Shown here: positions 26,279 through 35,092 of the stretch, piece by piece
Layout: the number at the start of each line of letters is the position of its first letter
Numbering within the stretch: the first letter of the stretch is position 1
Assembly: GCF_003671765.1 (NCBI RefSeq)
Contig: NZ_QPIB01000012.1
Span: 114,758-178,757, forward strand
DNA from: Xenophilus sp. E41
GTDB taxonomy: Bacteria; Pseudomonadota; Gammaproteobacteria; Burkholderiales; Burkholderiaceae_C
DNA: 64,000 nt
Direction of reading: 5' to 3'
Notes under the pieces: generated by a model
The model's database searches: none
What the model saw: only the letters and a program-made list of their open reading frames with translations
What the model was told of the DNA's origin: nothing
Made by a program: the position numbers and the translations under genes

Positions 26279-27670
26279 TCAGGCCGTGATCGGCGACAGC
26301 GCGCCTTCCTGCGGCTGTGCCGCTGCGTCGTCGGTCGATGCGACCGGGGTCGGCGCGTCGGGCGAGCCTTCATCTGCCTTGGGCGGCTCCGCGGGGGCCG
26401 GGGGCGTTTCCTGCGGGCCTTCGCGCTGCTGCGTGACCACCTGGTGGATGAACTGCAGCTTGCCCACCGCCGCGCGCGGCAGCACGAAGGGGTAGAAGTC
26501 GGGCTGGCCCATGCTGCGCGAGAGCTCGTTCAGCACATTGGTCAGGCGTACCCAGCCGTTGAGGAAGTCCAGGAATTTCGTCGCGTCGGGGTGATCGGGC
26601 TGCCACAGGTCGCCGGGCTCGAAGAGGTCGCTGGTGAGTTCGACGTTCGCCGCATCGATGCCGAAGCTCAGCGCCGTGTCGGCCGTGTCGGCCATGTGCA
26701 GGTAGTGGGCCCAGGTCTCGGCCCAGTCCTCCCACGGGTGGGTGCTGGCGTAGCTGGTGACATAGCGCAGGGCCCAGTCGGGCGGCGGGCCGTTCTCGTA
26801 GTGGGCCTGCAGCGCGCCGGCGTAGTCGATCGTCTCGTCGCCGAAGAGCTGGCGGAAGCCCTCGAGCCAGGGCGAGCCCTGGATGAGGATGTCCCAGTAG
26901 AAGTGGCCGATCTCGTGGCGGAAGTGGCCCACCAGCGTGCGATAGGGCTCGCGCATCTCGGCGCGGATGCGCTCGCGCACCGCGTCCTCGGCCTCCTCGG
27001 CATTGAGCGTCACCACGCCGTTCTGATGGCCCGTCATCACATGGTGCTGCCCGGGCACGCTGCTCAGGAAGTCGAAGGTCATGCCGTGCACCGGATCGGA
27101 GAAGCGCGTGTGCACCGGCAGACCCAGGGCCAGCAGCTGCGAGACGAGGCGCCGCTTGGCCACTTCGAGCTTGCGCCACAGCACGTCGTTGCCCTCGACC
27201 GAGAGGTCGGGGATGGTGCGCGTGGTGCTGCAGGCCAGGCAGAAGCCTTCGGCCAGGTCGGCCGCATGGTCGCCCGTGCCACCGGCCTCGGGCAGCAGCG
27301 GCACCATCCAGTTGCAACCGGCCGCGGTCGTGAAGTTGGCACAGCGCCGGTAGCGCGGGCCTTGCTCGTCGCCGAAGACGGTCCAGGTCTCTTCGACCGG
27401 TGCGTCGGCGGGTGCGTCGGCCGGGGCGTCTGCCGCCGCGGGCGCTGGCGAAGGAGCGGGCGCCGGTGCGAGCGGCATCACGCCCAGGCGCTCGATCACG
27501 TAGCCCAGCGGCGTGCCGCATGCCAGGCACTGGCTGTTGCCCAGATAGATGGGACGGCCGCACTGGCAGACATAGGCACGGGTGACCGTCGGCGCGTGCA
27601 GTTCTTCGGCGAGCGTGGGCGCCGCCGCGGCAACAGGCGTGCCGGCGGTCGGTTCGGAGGAGGCGTTCAT
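26279..27670 (-). CDS. Putative zinc metallopeptidase (HExxH-type HEIGH)
   Basis: A 463-aa protein with two parts. An N-terminal zinc-ribbon-like segment (YVCQCGRPIYLGNSQCLACG, four Cys) is followed by an Ala/Pro-Asp linker, a further Cys cluster (RCANFTTAAGCNW, GFCLACSTTRT), and then a gluzincin-like core with VGHFRHEIGHFYWDILIQ and a downstream EDWAETWAHYLHM. The layout matches the 'putative zinc-binding metallopeptidase' (Peptidase_Mx) family. An acidic Pro-rich tail ends the protein. No signal peptide, so cytoplasmic. Substrate unknown. Confidence 0.82.
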   Translation of the reverse strand: MNASSEPTAGTPVAAAAPTLAEELHAPTVTRAYVCQCGRPIYLGNSQCLACGTPLGYVIERLGVMPLAPAPAPSPAPAAADAPADAPADAPVEETWTVFGDEQGPRYRRCANFTTAAGCNWMVPLLPEAGGTGDHAADLAEGFCLACSTTRTIPDLSVEGNDVLWRKLEVAKRRLVSQLLALGLPVHTRFSDPVHGMTFDFLSSVPGQHHVMTGHQNGVVTLNAEEAEDAVRERIRAEMREPYRTLVGHFRHEIGHFYWDILIQGSPWLEGFRQLFGDETIDYAGALQAHYENGPPPDWALRYVTSYASTHPWEDWAETWAHYLHMADTADTALSFGIDAANVELTSDLFEPGDLWQPDHPDATKFLDFLNGWVRLTNVLNELSRSMGQPDFYPFVLPRAAVGKLQFIHQVVTQQREGPQETPPAPAEPPKADEGSPDAPTPVASTDDAAAQPQEGALSPITA

Positions 27671-27824
27671 GGAATCCCTAGATGTTGTGTCGACGTTGTC
27701 CGAGGCGGTCGGGCGGCATGGACCCCACGCGCCGCCGCCGTGTGCAGGGCATTGTGGAGGGCACCGCCCTTCAGCCCGCCGCGGTGAAGCCCGATATCCT
27801 TGTAGGACCGCCGCCCCCGCCACG

Positions 27825-29306
27825 ATGACCGATCCGCACCACGCCCAGGCCCCCCTTCAATCCCTGCGCGAGCGCTACGGCGAACGCTACCGCTGGCTGC
27901 TGCTGATCTCGGTGATGGTGGGCGTGATGGCGTCCATCATGTCCTCGACCATCGTGAACGTGGCCATCCCGGGCATGAGCCAGCACTTCCACCTCGGCCA
28001 GGAACGCGCGCAGTGGGTGAGCTCCGGCTTCATGGTGGCGATGACGGTGTCGATGCTCACCACGCCCTGGCTGCTGTCGCGCTTCGGCTATCGGCGCACC
28101 TACTCGAGCACGATGGTGCTGCTGCCGGCCGGCGGGCTGCTGGGTGGCCTGGCCGACCACTTCTCGCTGGTGCTGGTGGCCCGCGTCGCGGAAGGGCTGG
28201 CCGCGGGCGTGGTGCAGCCGATCCCGGCCATCATCATCCTGCGTGCCTTCGAGCCCCACGAGCAGGGACGTGCGAGCGGGATCTTCGGCATGGGCGTGGT
28301 GCTGGCGCCGGCCATCGGGCCAAGCATCGGCGGCGTGCTGGTCGACCTGTTCGGCTGGCGCTCGATCTTCTTCATGGTGGTGCCCTTCTGCCTCGCGTCG
28401 CTGTGGCTGTCGTGGAAGTTCGTGCCCGTCACAGCGCCCGGCGGCGCGACCGCCGCGCGTGGGCAGCAGCTGGACTGGCGCGGCATGCTGATCGCCACCG
28501 TGGGCACGCTGTGCCTGCTCAATGGCCTGGTGGAGCTGCGCGGCGACGCGCCGCTGCAGGCCGCCGTGCTGCTGGTGCTGGCGGCGACGGCGCTGGTGGC
28601 TTTCATCGCCTGGCAGCGCCGCATGGCCGCGGCGGGCGGTGCGCCCCTCATGAACATGGCGCTCTTCGGCTACCGCCAATTCGCGATGGGCAGCGTGGTG
28701 GCCTTCATCTACGGCACCGCGCTCTTCGGCTCGACCTACCTGCTGCCGGTGTACATGCAGGTGGCCCTGCACCTATCGGCCTCGCACGTGGGCACCATCA
28801 TGCTGCCGGCCGGCATCGTGCTGGCCTTCACCATCGCCGGCGTGGGCCGGCTGGCCGACCGGCAGCCGACCTGGCTGCTGGTGAGCATCGGGCTGGCGCT
28901 GCTGGCCGCCTCCTTCGCGCTGATGCTGCTGCTGGACCTGAGGAGCACGCTGTGGCTTCTGGTGGCCTTCGCCATCGTGGGGCGCATCGGGCTGGGCTTC
29001 ATCCTGCCCTCGCTCAACCTCGGCTCGATGCGGCCCCTGGCCAAGCCGCTGATCCCGCAGGGCGCCAGCGCCATCAGCTTCCTGCGCCAGCTCGGCGGCG
29101 CCGCGGGCGTGAGCCTGTGCGCCGTGGTGCTCGAATGGCGCCTGGCTGCGCACGGCGACTCGCTGGCCAACGTGGCCAGCAGCCCCGCCCGGCTGGCGGC
29201 CTTCAACGAGGTGTTCCTGATCCTCGCGGCGCTGTGCGGGCTGGCCCTGTGTGCCGCCTGGCAGCTGCGCACGCCCGCCGACGCCGCCCCGCCCACCCCT
29301 GGGTAA
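27825..29306 (+). CDS. MFS transporter, DHA2 (EmrB-like) family
   Basis: A 493-aa inner-membrane exporter. About 14 hydrophobic segments are visible, beginning WLLLISVMVGVMASIMSSTI with the motif D1-like IVNVAIPGMSQHF. RVAEGLAAGVVQPIPAIIIL corresponds to antiporter motif C. No HlyD/EmrA partner lies adjacent. It is divergent from the metallopeptidase gene (154-bp gap in which no operator was recognised). Probably proton-coupled drug or metabolite efflux. Confidence 0.9.
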   Translation: MTDPHHAQAPLQSLRERYGERYRWLLLISVMVGVMASIMSSTIVNVAIPGMSQHFHLGQERAQWVSSGFMVAMTVSMLTTPWLLSRFGYRRTYSSTMVLLPAGGLLGGLADHFSLVLVARVAEGLAAGVVQPIPAIIILRAFEPHEQGRASGIFGMGVVLAPAIGPSIGGVLVDLFGWRSIFFMVVPFCLASLWLSWKFVPVTAPGGATAARGQQLDWRGMLIATVGTLCLLNGLVELRGDAPLQAAVLLVLAATALVAFIAWQRRMAAAGGAPLMNMALFGYRQFAMGSVVAFIYGTALFGSTYLLPVYMQVALHLSASHVGTIMLPAGIVLAFTIAGVGRLADRQPTWLLVSIGLALLAASFALMLLLDLRSTLWLLVAFAIVGRIGLGFILPSLNLGSMRPLAKPLIPQGASAISFLRQLGGAAGVSLCAVVLEWRLAAHGDSLANVASSPARLAAFNEVFLILAALCGLALCAAWQLRTPADAAPPTPG

Positions 29307-29375
29307 TCCCGAAGCCCAAGCCCGCGCCTTCTCGCGTCCAATTGTTATGAATTGTAAATATACGAAAGAGAAGGT

Positions 29376-30509
29376 ATGCAGCGCAGAAGTTTCCTGGCCG
29401 CCGGCATGGCCGGTGCGGGCCTGGCCTGGACCGGTGGGGCGCAGGCCCAGCCGGCCGGCGACGGCGACATCGTGCTGGGCCAGACCGGCATCCTGAACGG
29501 CCCCCTCGGTGCGCCGATCCGGGTCGTTCTGGCCGGCGCCCAGCTGGCCTTCGACGCGGTGAATGCCCAGGGCGGCGTGAACGGCCGCAAGGTGAAGATG
29601 GTGTCGCTGGACGACGATCTCTCGCCCGAGAAGGCGGTGGCCAACTACGAGCGGCTGCTCGGCGAGCACCGTGCCTTCGCGTTCTTCTGCTGCGTGGGCT
29701 CGGCCACCACGGCCGCGGCGGCCAAGCTGCTGACGCAGAGCGGCGCCCCCATGGTGGCGGGCTACGCCGTCTCGGACTCGGCGCGCGACAAGGCGGGCGG
29801 CGCGGCGTACTTCGTGCGCGCCACCTTCGCGCGCGAGGCCCAGGCGCTGGTGCAGCACCTGATCACCATCGGCGTGAACCGCATCGCGGTGGCTGCGCTC
29901 GACAACCCGGGCGGCGCCGAGGTGGTCAAGCTGGTCGAGGCCGCGCTGGCCACGCACCAGCTGCAGGCCGTGACCTCGGTGGCCGTGAAGGGCGATGCAT
30001 CGACCGCGGCCGCCGCCGGCAAGGCGCTGGCCGACAGCAAGGCCCAGGCCGTGATCATGTACCTGGGCGGCACCGTGGGCGGCGAGGTCATGAAGGCCAC
30101 GGCCGCCGCCGGCGGGCGCAGCACCATGTTCTACGGCATGTCGATCGTGCCTGGCGACCTCACGGCCAAGCTGGTGGGCAACCAGACCAGCGGCCTGGCC
30201 ATTTCGCAGGTGGTCCCGTACCCGTGGAGCGATGCCGACGCACAGACGCGCGACTACCGCCAGCTGGCCGAGCGCTCGCAGGTGCCGGTGGGCTACCTGA
30301 GCTTCGAGGGTTACGTCAACGCGCTGGTGATGGTCGAGGCACTCAAGCGCACCGGCCGAGAGCTGACGCGGCCACGCCTGCACGCCACGCTCAAGGCGAT
30401 GCGCATGCGCGTGGCCGGCATGGACGTGGACTTCACCGGCGCCGGCAACACCGGCTCGCGCTTCATCGAGATGGTGCGGGTGACGCCGGAAGGCAAGTTC
30501 CTGCGCTGA
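29376..30509 (+). CDS. ABC transporter substrate-binding protein (Leu/Ile/Val-type)
   Basis: A 377-aa periplasmic binding protein. Tat-like leader MQRRSFLAAGMAGAGLAW, cleaved near AQAQP. The type I fold follows (DIVLGQTGILNGPLGAP, LSPEKAVANYERLL, FCCVGSATTAAAAKLLTQSG). It is an orphan: no permease or ATPase gene is near, so its ligand could be an amino acid or aromatic acid. An A/T-rich stretch (29341-29370) before the start probably holds the promoter. Confidence 0.9.
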   Translation: MQRRSFLAAGMAGAGLAWTGGAQAQPAGDGDIVLGQTGILNGPLGAPIRVVLAGAQLAFDAVNAQGGVNGRKVKMVSLDDDLSPEKAVANYERLLGEHRAFAFFCCVGSATTAAAAKLLTQSGAPMVAGYAVSDSARDKAGGAAYFVRATFAREAQALVQHLITIGVNRIAVAALDNPGGAEVVKLVEAALATHQLQAVTSVAVKGDASTAAAAGKALADSKAQAVIMYLGGTVGGEVMKATAAAGGRSTMFYGMSIVPGDLTAKLVGNQTSGLAISQVVPYPWSDADAQTRDYRQLAERSQVPVGYLSFEGYVNALVMVEALKRTGRELTRPRLHATLKAMRMRVAGMDVDFTGAGNTGSRFIEMVRVTPEGKFLR

Positions 30510-30562
30510 GGCGGGGCGGCGACGGGCTGCCGGCGCCACGCGGCAGCGTGTCTAATCGGCCC

Positions 30563-31327
30563 ATGTGCCAATTGCTAGGGATGAACTGCAACACGCCGAC
30601 GGACGTGCAGTTCAGTTTCACGGGCTTCGCGCAGCGCGGTGGCCGCACCGACCACCACGCCGACGGCTGGGGCATCGCCTTCTTCGAGGACCGCGGGCTG
30701 CGCCACTTCGTCGACCACCTGCCGGCCTGCGAGTCGCCCGTGGCCGAGCTGATCCGCCGCTACCCGATCAAGAGCCGCAACGTCATCGCCCACATCCGCA
30801 AGGCGACGCAGGGCGAAGTCAACCTGCAGAACTGCCACCCCTTCGTGCGCGAGCTGTGGGGGCGCTACTGGGTCTTCGCGCACAACGGCGACCTGAAGAC
30901 TTTCCGCCCGCGCCTGCACGGCAACTTCCACCCGGTAGGCAACACCGACAGCGAGCACGCCTTCTGCTGGATCATGCAGGAGCTGGCCAAGTCGCACGCC
31001 GGCGTGCCGACGGTGGAGGAGCTCACGCTCACGCTGCGCGAGCTGGCGCCGCAACTCGCCCGCCACGGCACCTTCAACTTCATGCTGAGCAACGGCCAGG
31101 CGCTATGGGCGCACGCGTCGACCCACCTGTGGTCCGTCGAGCGCCAGCATCCCTTCGACCTGGCGCAGCTGGCCGATGAGGACCTGAGCATCGACTTCGC
31201 CCAGCACACCACGCCCGACGATCGCGTGGCCGTGGTGGTGACCGCGCCGCTGACCACCAACGAGACCTGGTCGCCCTTCGCGCCGGGGGAGCTGCGCGTG
31301 TTTCGCGAGGGACGGCAGGTCGGCTGA
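30563..31327 (+). CDS. Class II glutamine amidotransferase (YafJ-like)
   Basis: A 254-aa Ntn-type amidotransferase. After Met the catalytic Cys2 is followed by QLLGMNCNTPTDVQFSFTGF; HHADGWGIAFFED, VIAHIRKATQGEV and FAHNGDLKTF are the standard glutamine-binding segments, and GNTDSEHAF the specificity loop. There is no synthase domain, so it belongs to the stand-alone YafJ/DUF group, with roles in nucleotide or peptide metabolism unproven. It starts 54 bp after the binding-protein gene. Confidence 0.9.
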   Translation: MCQLLGMNCNTPTDVQFSFTGFAQRGGRTDHHADGWGIAFFEDRGLRHFVDHLPACESPVAELIRRYPIKSRNVIAHIRKATQGEVNLQNCHPFVRELWGRYWVFAHNGDLKTFRPRLHGNFHPVGNTDSEHAFCWIMQELAKSHAGVPTVEELTLTLRELAPQLARHGTFNFMLSNGQALWAHASTHLWSVERQHPFDLAQLADEDLSIDFAQHTTPDDRVAVVVTAPLTTNETWSPFAPGELRVFREGRQVG

Positions 31328-31475
31328 GGTTCGCGGTTCGCGCGGGGGCTTCCGGCGGGGATGCCGGACCGCTCAGCCCCGTGGCCCCCGTGTTGTCTGC
31401 ACGCCGCACATCGGTCCGCATCGGCGACCGCCCGTCGGTTGCCACCGGAAAGTGCCGGGCCGCGCGCCCATTCGC

Positions 31476-31509
31476 GGTAACAATAATGTTTCTCATTTGG
31501 ATTGTTACC
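31476..31509. promoter_or_regulatory. Fur-like box inside a 9-bp inverted repeat
   Basis: GGTAACAAT (31476-31484) and ATTGTTACC (31501-31509) are perfect inverted repeats with a 16-bp spacer. AATAATGTTTCTCATTTGG (31482-31500) inside matches the 19-bp Fur consensus at 12 positions. It lies 12 bp before the TonB-receptor start codon, suitable for iron-dependent repression. Confidence 0.65.
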
Positions 31510-31520
31510 CGAGCTGCGCC

Positions 31521-33734
31521 ATGTCACCGATTTCCCCTTTCGCACGCCGCCCTTTGGCCGCGGCTGTCTTCTTCGCCCTTCAGGCACTCGCCGCCAGCGC
31601 GCAGACGCCCGCAGAAGTGACCGCGCCGGCGCCGTCCGGCACGCTGTCCACCGTGACCGTCGAAGCCAGCGCCGACGCCTCGGCCGAGGGCCTGGCCAAG
31701 CCCTACGCAGGCGGGCAGGTGGCGCGCGGCGGCCGCGTCGGCATCCTGGGCACCCAGGACGTGATGGAATCGCCGTTCTCCAGCACCAGCTACACCAACG
31801 AGCTGATCCAGGACCAGCAGGCGCGCAGCGTCGCCGACGTGCTGCTCAACGACCCCTCGGTGCGCCAGGCCCGCGGCTTCGGCAACTTCCAGGAGCTCTA
31901 CGTGGTGCGCGGCTTCCCGGTGTATTCCGACGACGTGGCGTACAACGGCCTGTACGGCATGCTGCCGCGCCAGTACATCGCGTCGGAGTTCTTCGAACGC
32001 GTGGAGGTCTTCCGCGGCGCCAACAGTTTCCTCAACGGCGCGGCGCCCTTCGGCAGCGGCATCGGCGGCGCCATCAACCTGCTGCCCAAGCGCGCGCCCA
32101 ACGAGCCGCTCACGCGCATCGGCTTCGGCGTGCAGACCGGCGGTCAGGGATACGTCAGCGCGGACATCGCACGGCGCTTCGGCCCGGACCAGAGCACCGG
32201 CATCCGCATCAACGCCGTGCGGCGCGACGGCGGCACCGGCATCGGTGACGAGAGCCAGAAGCTCAGCGCGCTGGGCGTGGGCTTCGACTGGCGCAGCCGC
32301 AACGTGCGCCTGTCGGCCGACATCGGCTACCAGGACTACAGCCTGGCCCAGGGCCGGCCGAGCGTCACGCCGTCGGCCACCCTGCCCATCCCGCAGGTGC
32401 CCGACGCGCGCACGAACTTCGCGCAGCCCTGGACCTACGCCAAGGAGACCGACAAGTTCGCCACCGTGCGCGGCGAGGTCGACATCACCGACCACGTGAC
32501 GGCCTGGGCCGCGGGCGGGGTGCGCAGCAGCGACGAGGACAACGTGCTGTCCAACCCCACCCTCACCAACGCCTTCGGTGCCACCAGCAACACGCGCTTC
32601 AGCAACACGCGCGAAGACCGGGTGCGGACGGGCGAAGTGGGCGTGCGCGCCAAGTTCGCGACCGGGCCGGTGAGCCACAGCGTGGTGGCGTCGGCCGCCG
32701 CCTTCGACAACGACCGCGACAACGCCTACGCCATCTCCTCGGGCAGCGTGCGCAACAACATCTACATGCCCTACGCGTCGTTCTACCCCGTGGCCAACGG
32801 CGCCTTCACCGGCAACTGGCTCACGGGCCCGCGGCTGACCGACACCATCAAGACCTCCAGCGTCGCCGTCGCCGACACCATGGGCTTCCTGGACGAGCGG
32901 CTGCTGGTCACGGTGGGTGCGCGGCGCCAGAAGATCGACCAGAAGAACTACGCCTACAACACGGGCGCGCTCAACAGCAGCTACGACAAGAGCCGCACCA
33001 CGCCCGTGCTGGGCGCGGTGTTCCGCGTGACGCCGAGCGTGTCGGTCTACGCCAGCTACATCGAGGCGCTGGTCAAGGGCAACGTCGCCCCCACCACCGC
33101 CAACAACCGCCCGGTCACCAATGGTGGCGAGATCTTCGCGCCGTACCGCTCCAAGCAGAAGGAAGTCGGCGTCAAGTACGACGGCGGCAACATCGGCGGC
33201 AGCATCGCCTTCTTCTCGACGGCACAGCCCAACTTCTACGTCGTCAACCAGACCTACGGCCCCAACGGCGAGCAACGCAACCGCGGCCTGGAGTTCTCGG
33301 TGTACGGCGAGCCGGTGAAGGGCCTGCGCGTGCTCGGCGGCCTGACGCTGCTGGACGCGGAGCAGCGCCGCACGCTGGGCGGCGCCACCGACGGCTACGA
33401 CGTCATCGGCGTGCCGAAGCAGCAGCTCAACATCGGCGCCGAATGGGACGTCCCGGGCGTGCGCGGCCTGGCGGTCAATGCACGCCTGGTGCACACGTCC
33501 AAGCAGTACGCCAATGCGACCAACACCCAGGTCGTGCCGGCCTGGAACCGCGTCGACGTCGGCGCCCGCTATCTGATGGACATCGGCAACGGCCGCACGC
33601 TGACGCTGCGCGCCCGCGTCGACAACCTGTTCGACAAGTCCTACTGGGCCTCGGTGGGCGGCACGCAGGGCTCGAACTACCTGATGATGGGCCAGCCGCG
33701 CACCTTCGCGGTGAGCGGCACGATCGACTTCTGA
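31521..33734 (+). CDS. TonB-dependent siderophore receptor
   Basis: Outer-membrane gated channel for ferric siderophores, 737 aa. Signal peptide ARRPLAAAVFFALQALAASA. The plug domain is about 50-220 (ELIQDQQARSVADVLLNDPS, VVRGFPVYSDDVAYNGLYGM, ERVEVFRGANSFLNGAAPFG), and the 22-strand barrel ends GQPRTFAVSGTIDF with terminal Phe. The style is that of FhuA/FoxA/FcuA-type receptors. The ATG at 31521 is preferred; an upstream in-frame start would run through the Fur-like box. Next to it is a PepSY membrane protein, which often reduces the imported siderophore. Confidence 0.95.
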   Translation: MSPISPFARRPLAAAVFFALQALAASAQTPAEVTAPAPSGTLSTVTVEASADASAEGLAKPYAGGQVARGGRVGILGTQDVMESPFSSTSYTNELIQDQQARSVADVLLNDPSVRQARGFGNFQELYVVRGFPVYSDDVAYNGLYGMLPRQYIASEFFERVEVFRGANSFLNGAAPFGSGIGGAINLLPKRAPNEPLTRIGFGVQTGGQGYVSADIARRFGPDQSTGIRINAVRRDGGTGIGDESQKLSALGVGFDWRSRNVRLSADIGYQDYSLAQGRPSVTPSATLPIPQVPDARTNFAQPWTYAKETDKFATVRGEVDITDHVTAWAAGGVRSSDEDNVLSNPTLTNAFGATSNTRFSNTREDRVRTGEVGVRAKFATGPVSHSVVASAAAFDNDRDNAYAISSGSVRNNIYMPYASFYPVANGAFTGNWLTGPRLTDTIKTSSVAVADTMGFLDERLLVTVGARRQKIDQKNYAYNTGALNSSYDKSRTTPVLGAVFRVTPSVSVYASYIEALVKGNVAPTTANNRPVTNGGEIFAPYRSKQKEVGVKYDGGNIGGSIAFFSTAQPNFYVVNQTYGPNGEQRNRGLEFSVYGEPVKGLRVLGGLTLLDAEQRRTLGGATDGYDVIGVPKQQLNIGAEWDVPGVRGLAVNARLVHTSKQYANATNTQVVPAWNRVDVGARYLMDIGNGRTLTLRARVDNLFDKSYWASVGGTQGSNYLMMGQPRTFAVSGTIDF

Positions 33735-33779
33735 CGCGATGGACACGCTCGTTCGCCCCGTCGCGGCGCCTGCCCGCTG

Positions 33780-35048
33780 ATGCGTGCCTTCTTCACCCGG
33801 GTGCACCGGTGGCTGGGGTTGGCGGTGGCCCTGTTCCTGATCGTTTCCGGCCTGACCGGCGCGGTGATCTCGTGGGACCACGAGATCGACGGCTGGCTCA
33901 ACCGCGATCTCTACGACACCCCGGCGCGCGGCCCGTTCAAGGACCCCTTCGACCTGGCCGCTCGCGTCGAGGCCCACGACCCGCGCGTGCGCGTCGCCTA
34001 CCTTCCGCTGGGCTTCGAGGAAGGGCACGCGTCCCGCTACTTCGTGCAGCCCCGCACCGACCCGGCCACCGGACGTCCCTTCCGGCTCGACTTCAATCAG
34101 GTCTTCGTCGACCCGGTGAGCGGCGAGATCCGGGGCCAGCGCGACTCGACCGCGATCTCGCTGCGGCCCGAGACGCTGATGCCCTTCATCCGGCGGCTGC
34201 ACTACATGCTGCACGTGCCCACCCTTTGGGGCGAGGACCGCATCGGCTGGTGGATCATGGGCACGGTGGCGCTGGTGTGGCTGCTCGACAGCTTCGTGGC
34301 ACTCGGCCTCACGATGCCCCGGCGGCTCAAGACGCCACCCGGCGCGCCGGTGCGGCACCGGCCACCCGGCACCTGGTGGTCGCGCTGGATGCCGGCCTGG
34401 TCGGTGCGCTGGCGCGCCGGCGGCTACAAGCTCAACTTCGACCTGCACCGCGCGGGCGGCCTGTGGGCCTGGGGGCTGATCGTGGTGATCGCCTTCACGT
34501 CGTTCTCGCTCAACCTGTACCGCGAGGTGTTCTACCCGCTGATGTCGCTCGTCTCGCAGACCACGCCCACGCCGACCGTGCTGCGCCCCATGGGGCCGCC
34601 GGGCACGCGCATCGAGCCGAAGATCGGCTTTCGCGAGGCCGTGTCGCTGGCCGAAGCCGAAGCGCGTCGCCGCGGCTGGGACACGCCGCTGGGCGGGGTG
34701 TTCTACAACGCGCGGGCCGGCTTCTACAACGTGTCCTTCTTCGACCATGCCTCGCACGACAGCAGCGACGGCATGGAACTGTCCAACCTCTACATGGACG
34801 GACTGGACGGCAGCGTGGTGAGCAGCAACCGGCCCTGGCACGGCACGGCGGCGGACGTGTTCCTGCAACTGCAGCTGCCGCTGCACGGCGGGCGCATCCT
34901 CGGCCTGCCGGGACGCATCCTCATGTCCTGCATGGGCCTGCTGGTGGTGATGCTGTCGGTGACCGGCATCGTGATCTGGTGGCGCAAGCGGCGGTCGCGC
35001 CAGCTTCAGGCGCAGCGCACACCGGCACGGACGCTATTGATTCAATAG
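33780..35048 (+). CDS. PepSY-associated membrane protein (putative siderophore reductase)
   Basis: A 422-aa inner-membrane protein. FTRVHRWLGLAVALFLIVSG begins the first helix with the conserved HRWLG motif; others are at about 160-180 (WWIMGTVALVWLLDSFVALG), 225-245 and 385-405 (MSCMGLLVVMLSVTGIVIWW). Two PepSY-like periplasmic stretches lie between. Relatives include FoxB/FegB-type ferrisiderophore reductases encoded beside TonB receptors. Its last residues (TLLIQ) and stop come from repeat copy 4. Confidence 0.88.
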   Translation: MRAFFTRVHRWLGLAVALFLIVSGLTGAVISWDHEIDGWLNRDLYDTPARGPFKDPFDLAARVEAHDPRVRVAYLPLGFEEGHASRYFVQPRTDPATGRPFRLDFNQVFVDPVSGEIRGQRDSTAISLRPETLMPFIRRLHYMLHVPTLWGEDRIGWWIMGTVALVWLLDSFVALGLTMPRRLKTPPGAPVRHRPPGTWWSRWMPAWSVRWRAGGYKLNFDLHRAGGLWAWGLIVVIAFTSFSLNLYREVFYPLMSLVSQTTPTPTVLRPMGPPGTRIEPKIGFREAVSLAEAEARRRGWDTPLGGVFYNARAGFYNVSFFDHASHDSSDGMELSNLYMDGLDGSVVSSNRPWHGTAADVFLQLQLPLHGGRILGLPGRILMSCMGLLVVMLSVTGIVIWWRKRRSRQLQAQRTPARTLLIQ

Positions 35049-35092
35049 CAAACTGCGCAAGAACAGCGGGCGCTAGCGGCCTTCTTGGCTCA
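35032..35092. repeat. ~60-bp interspersed repeat, copy 4 (spans two gene ends)
   Basis: GCTATTGATTCAATAGC, then a degenerate middle, then GCGGGCGCTAGCGGCCTTCTTGGCTCAA. The left palindrome carries the stop of the PepSY gene, and the right half the stop and last codons of gshB on the other strand. Confidence 0.7.

Noticed and set aside
31524-34886. A 1120-codon open frame opposite the TonB receptor and PepSY genes
   Set aside because: Same cause: antisense of GC-rich genes. The His/Val/Ala/Arg-rich translation has no domain, and it crosses two real genes.
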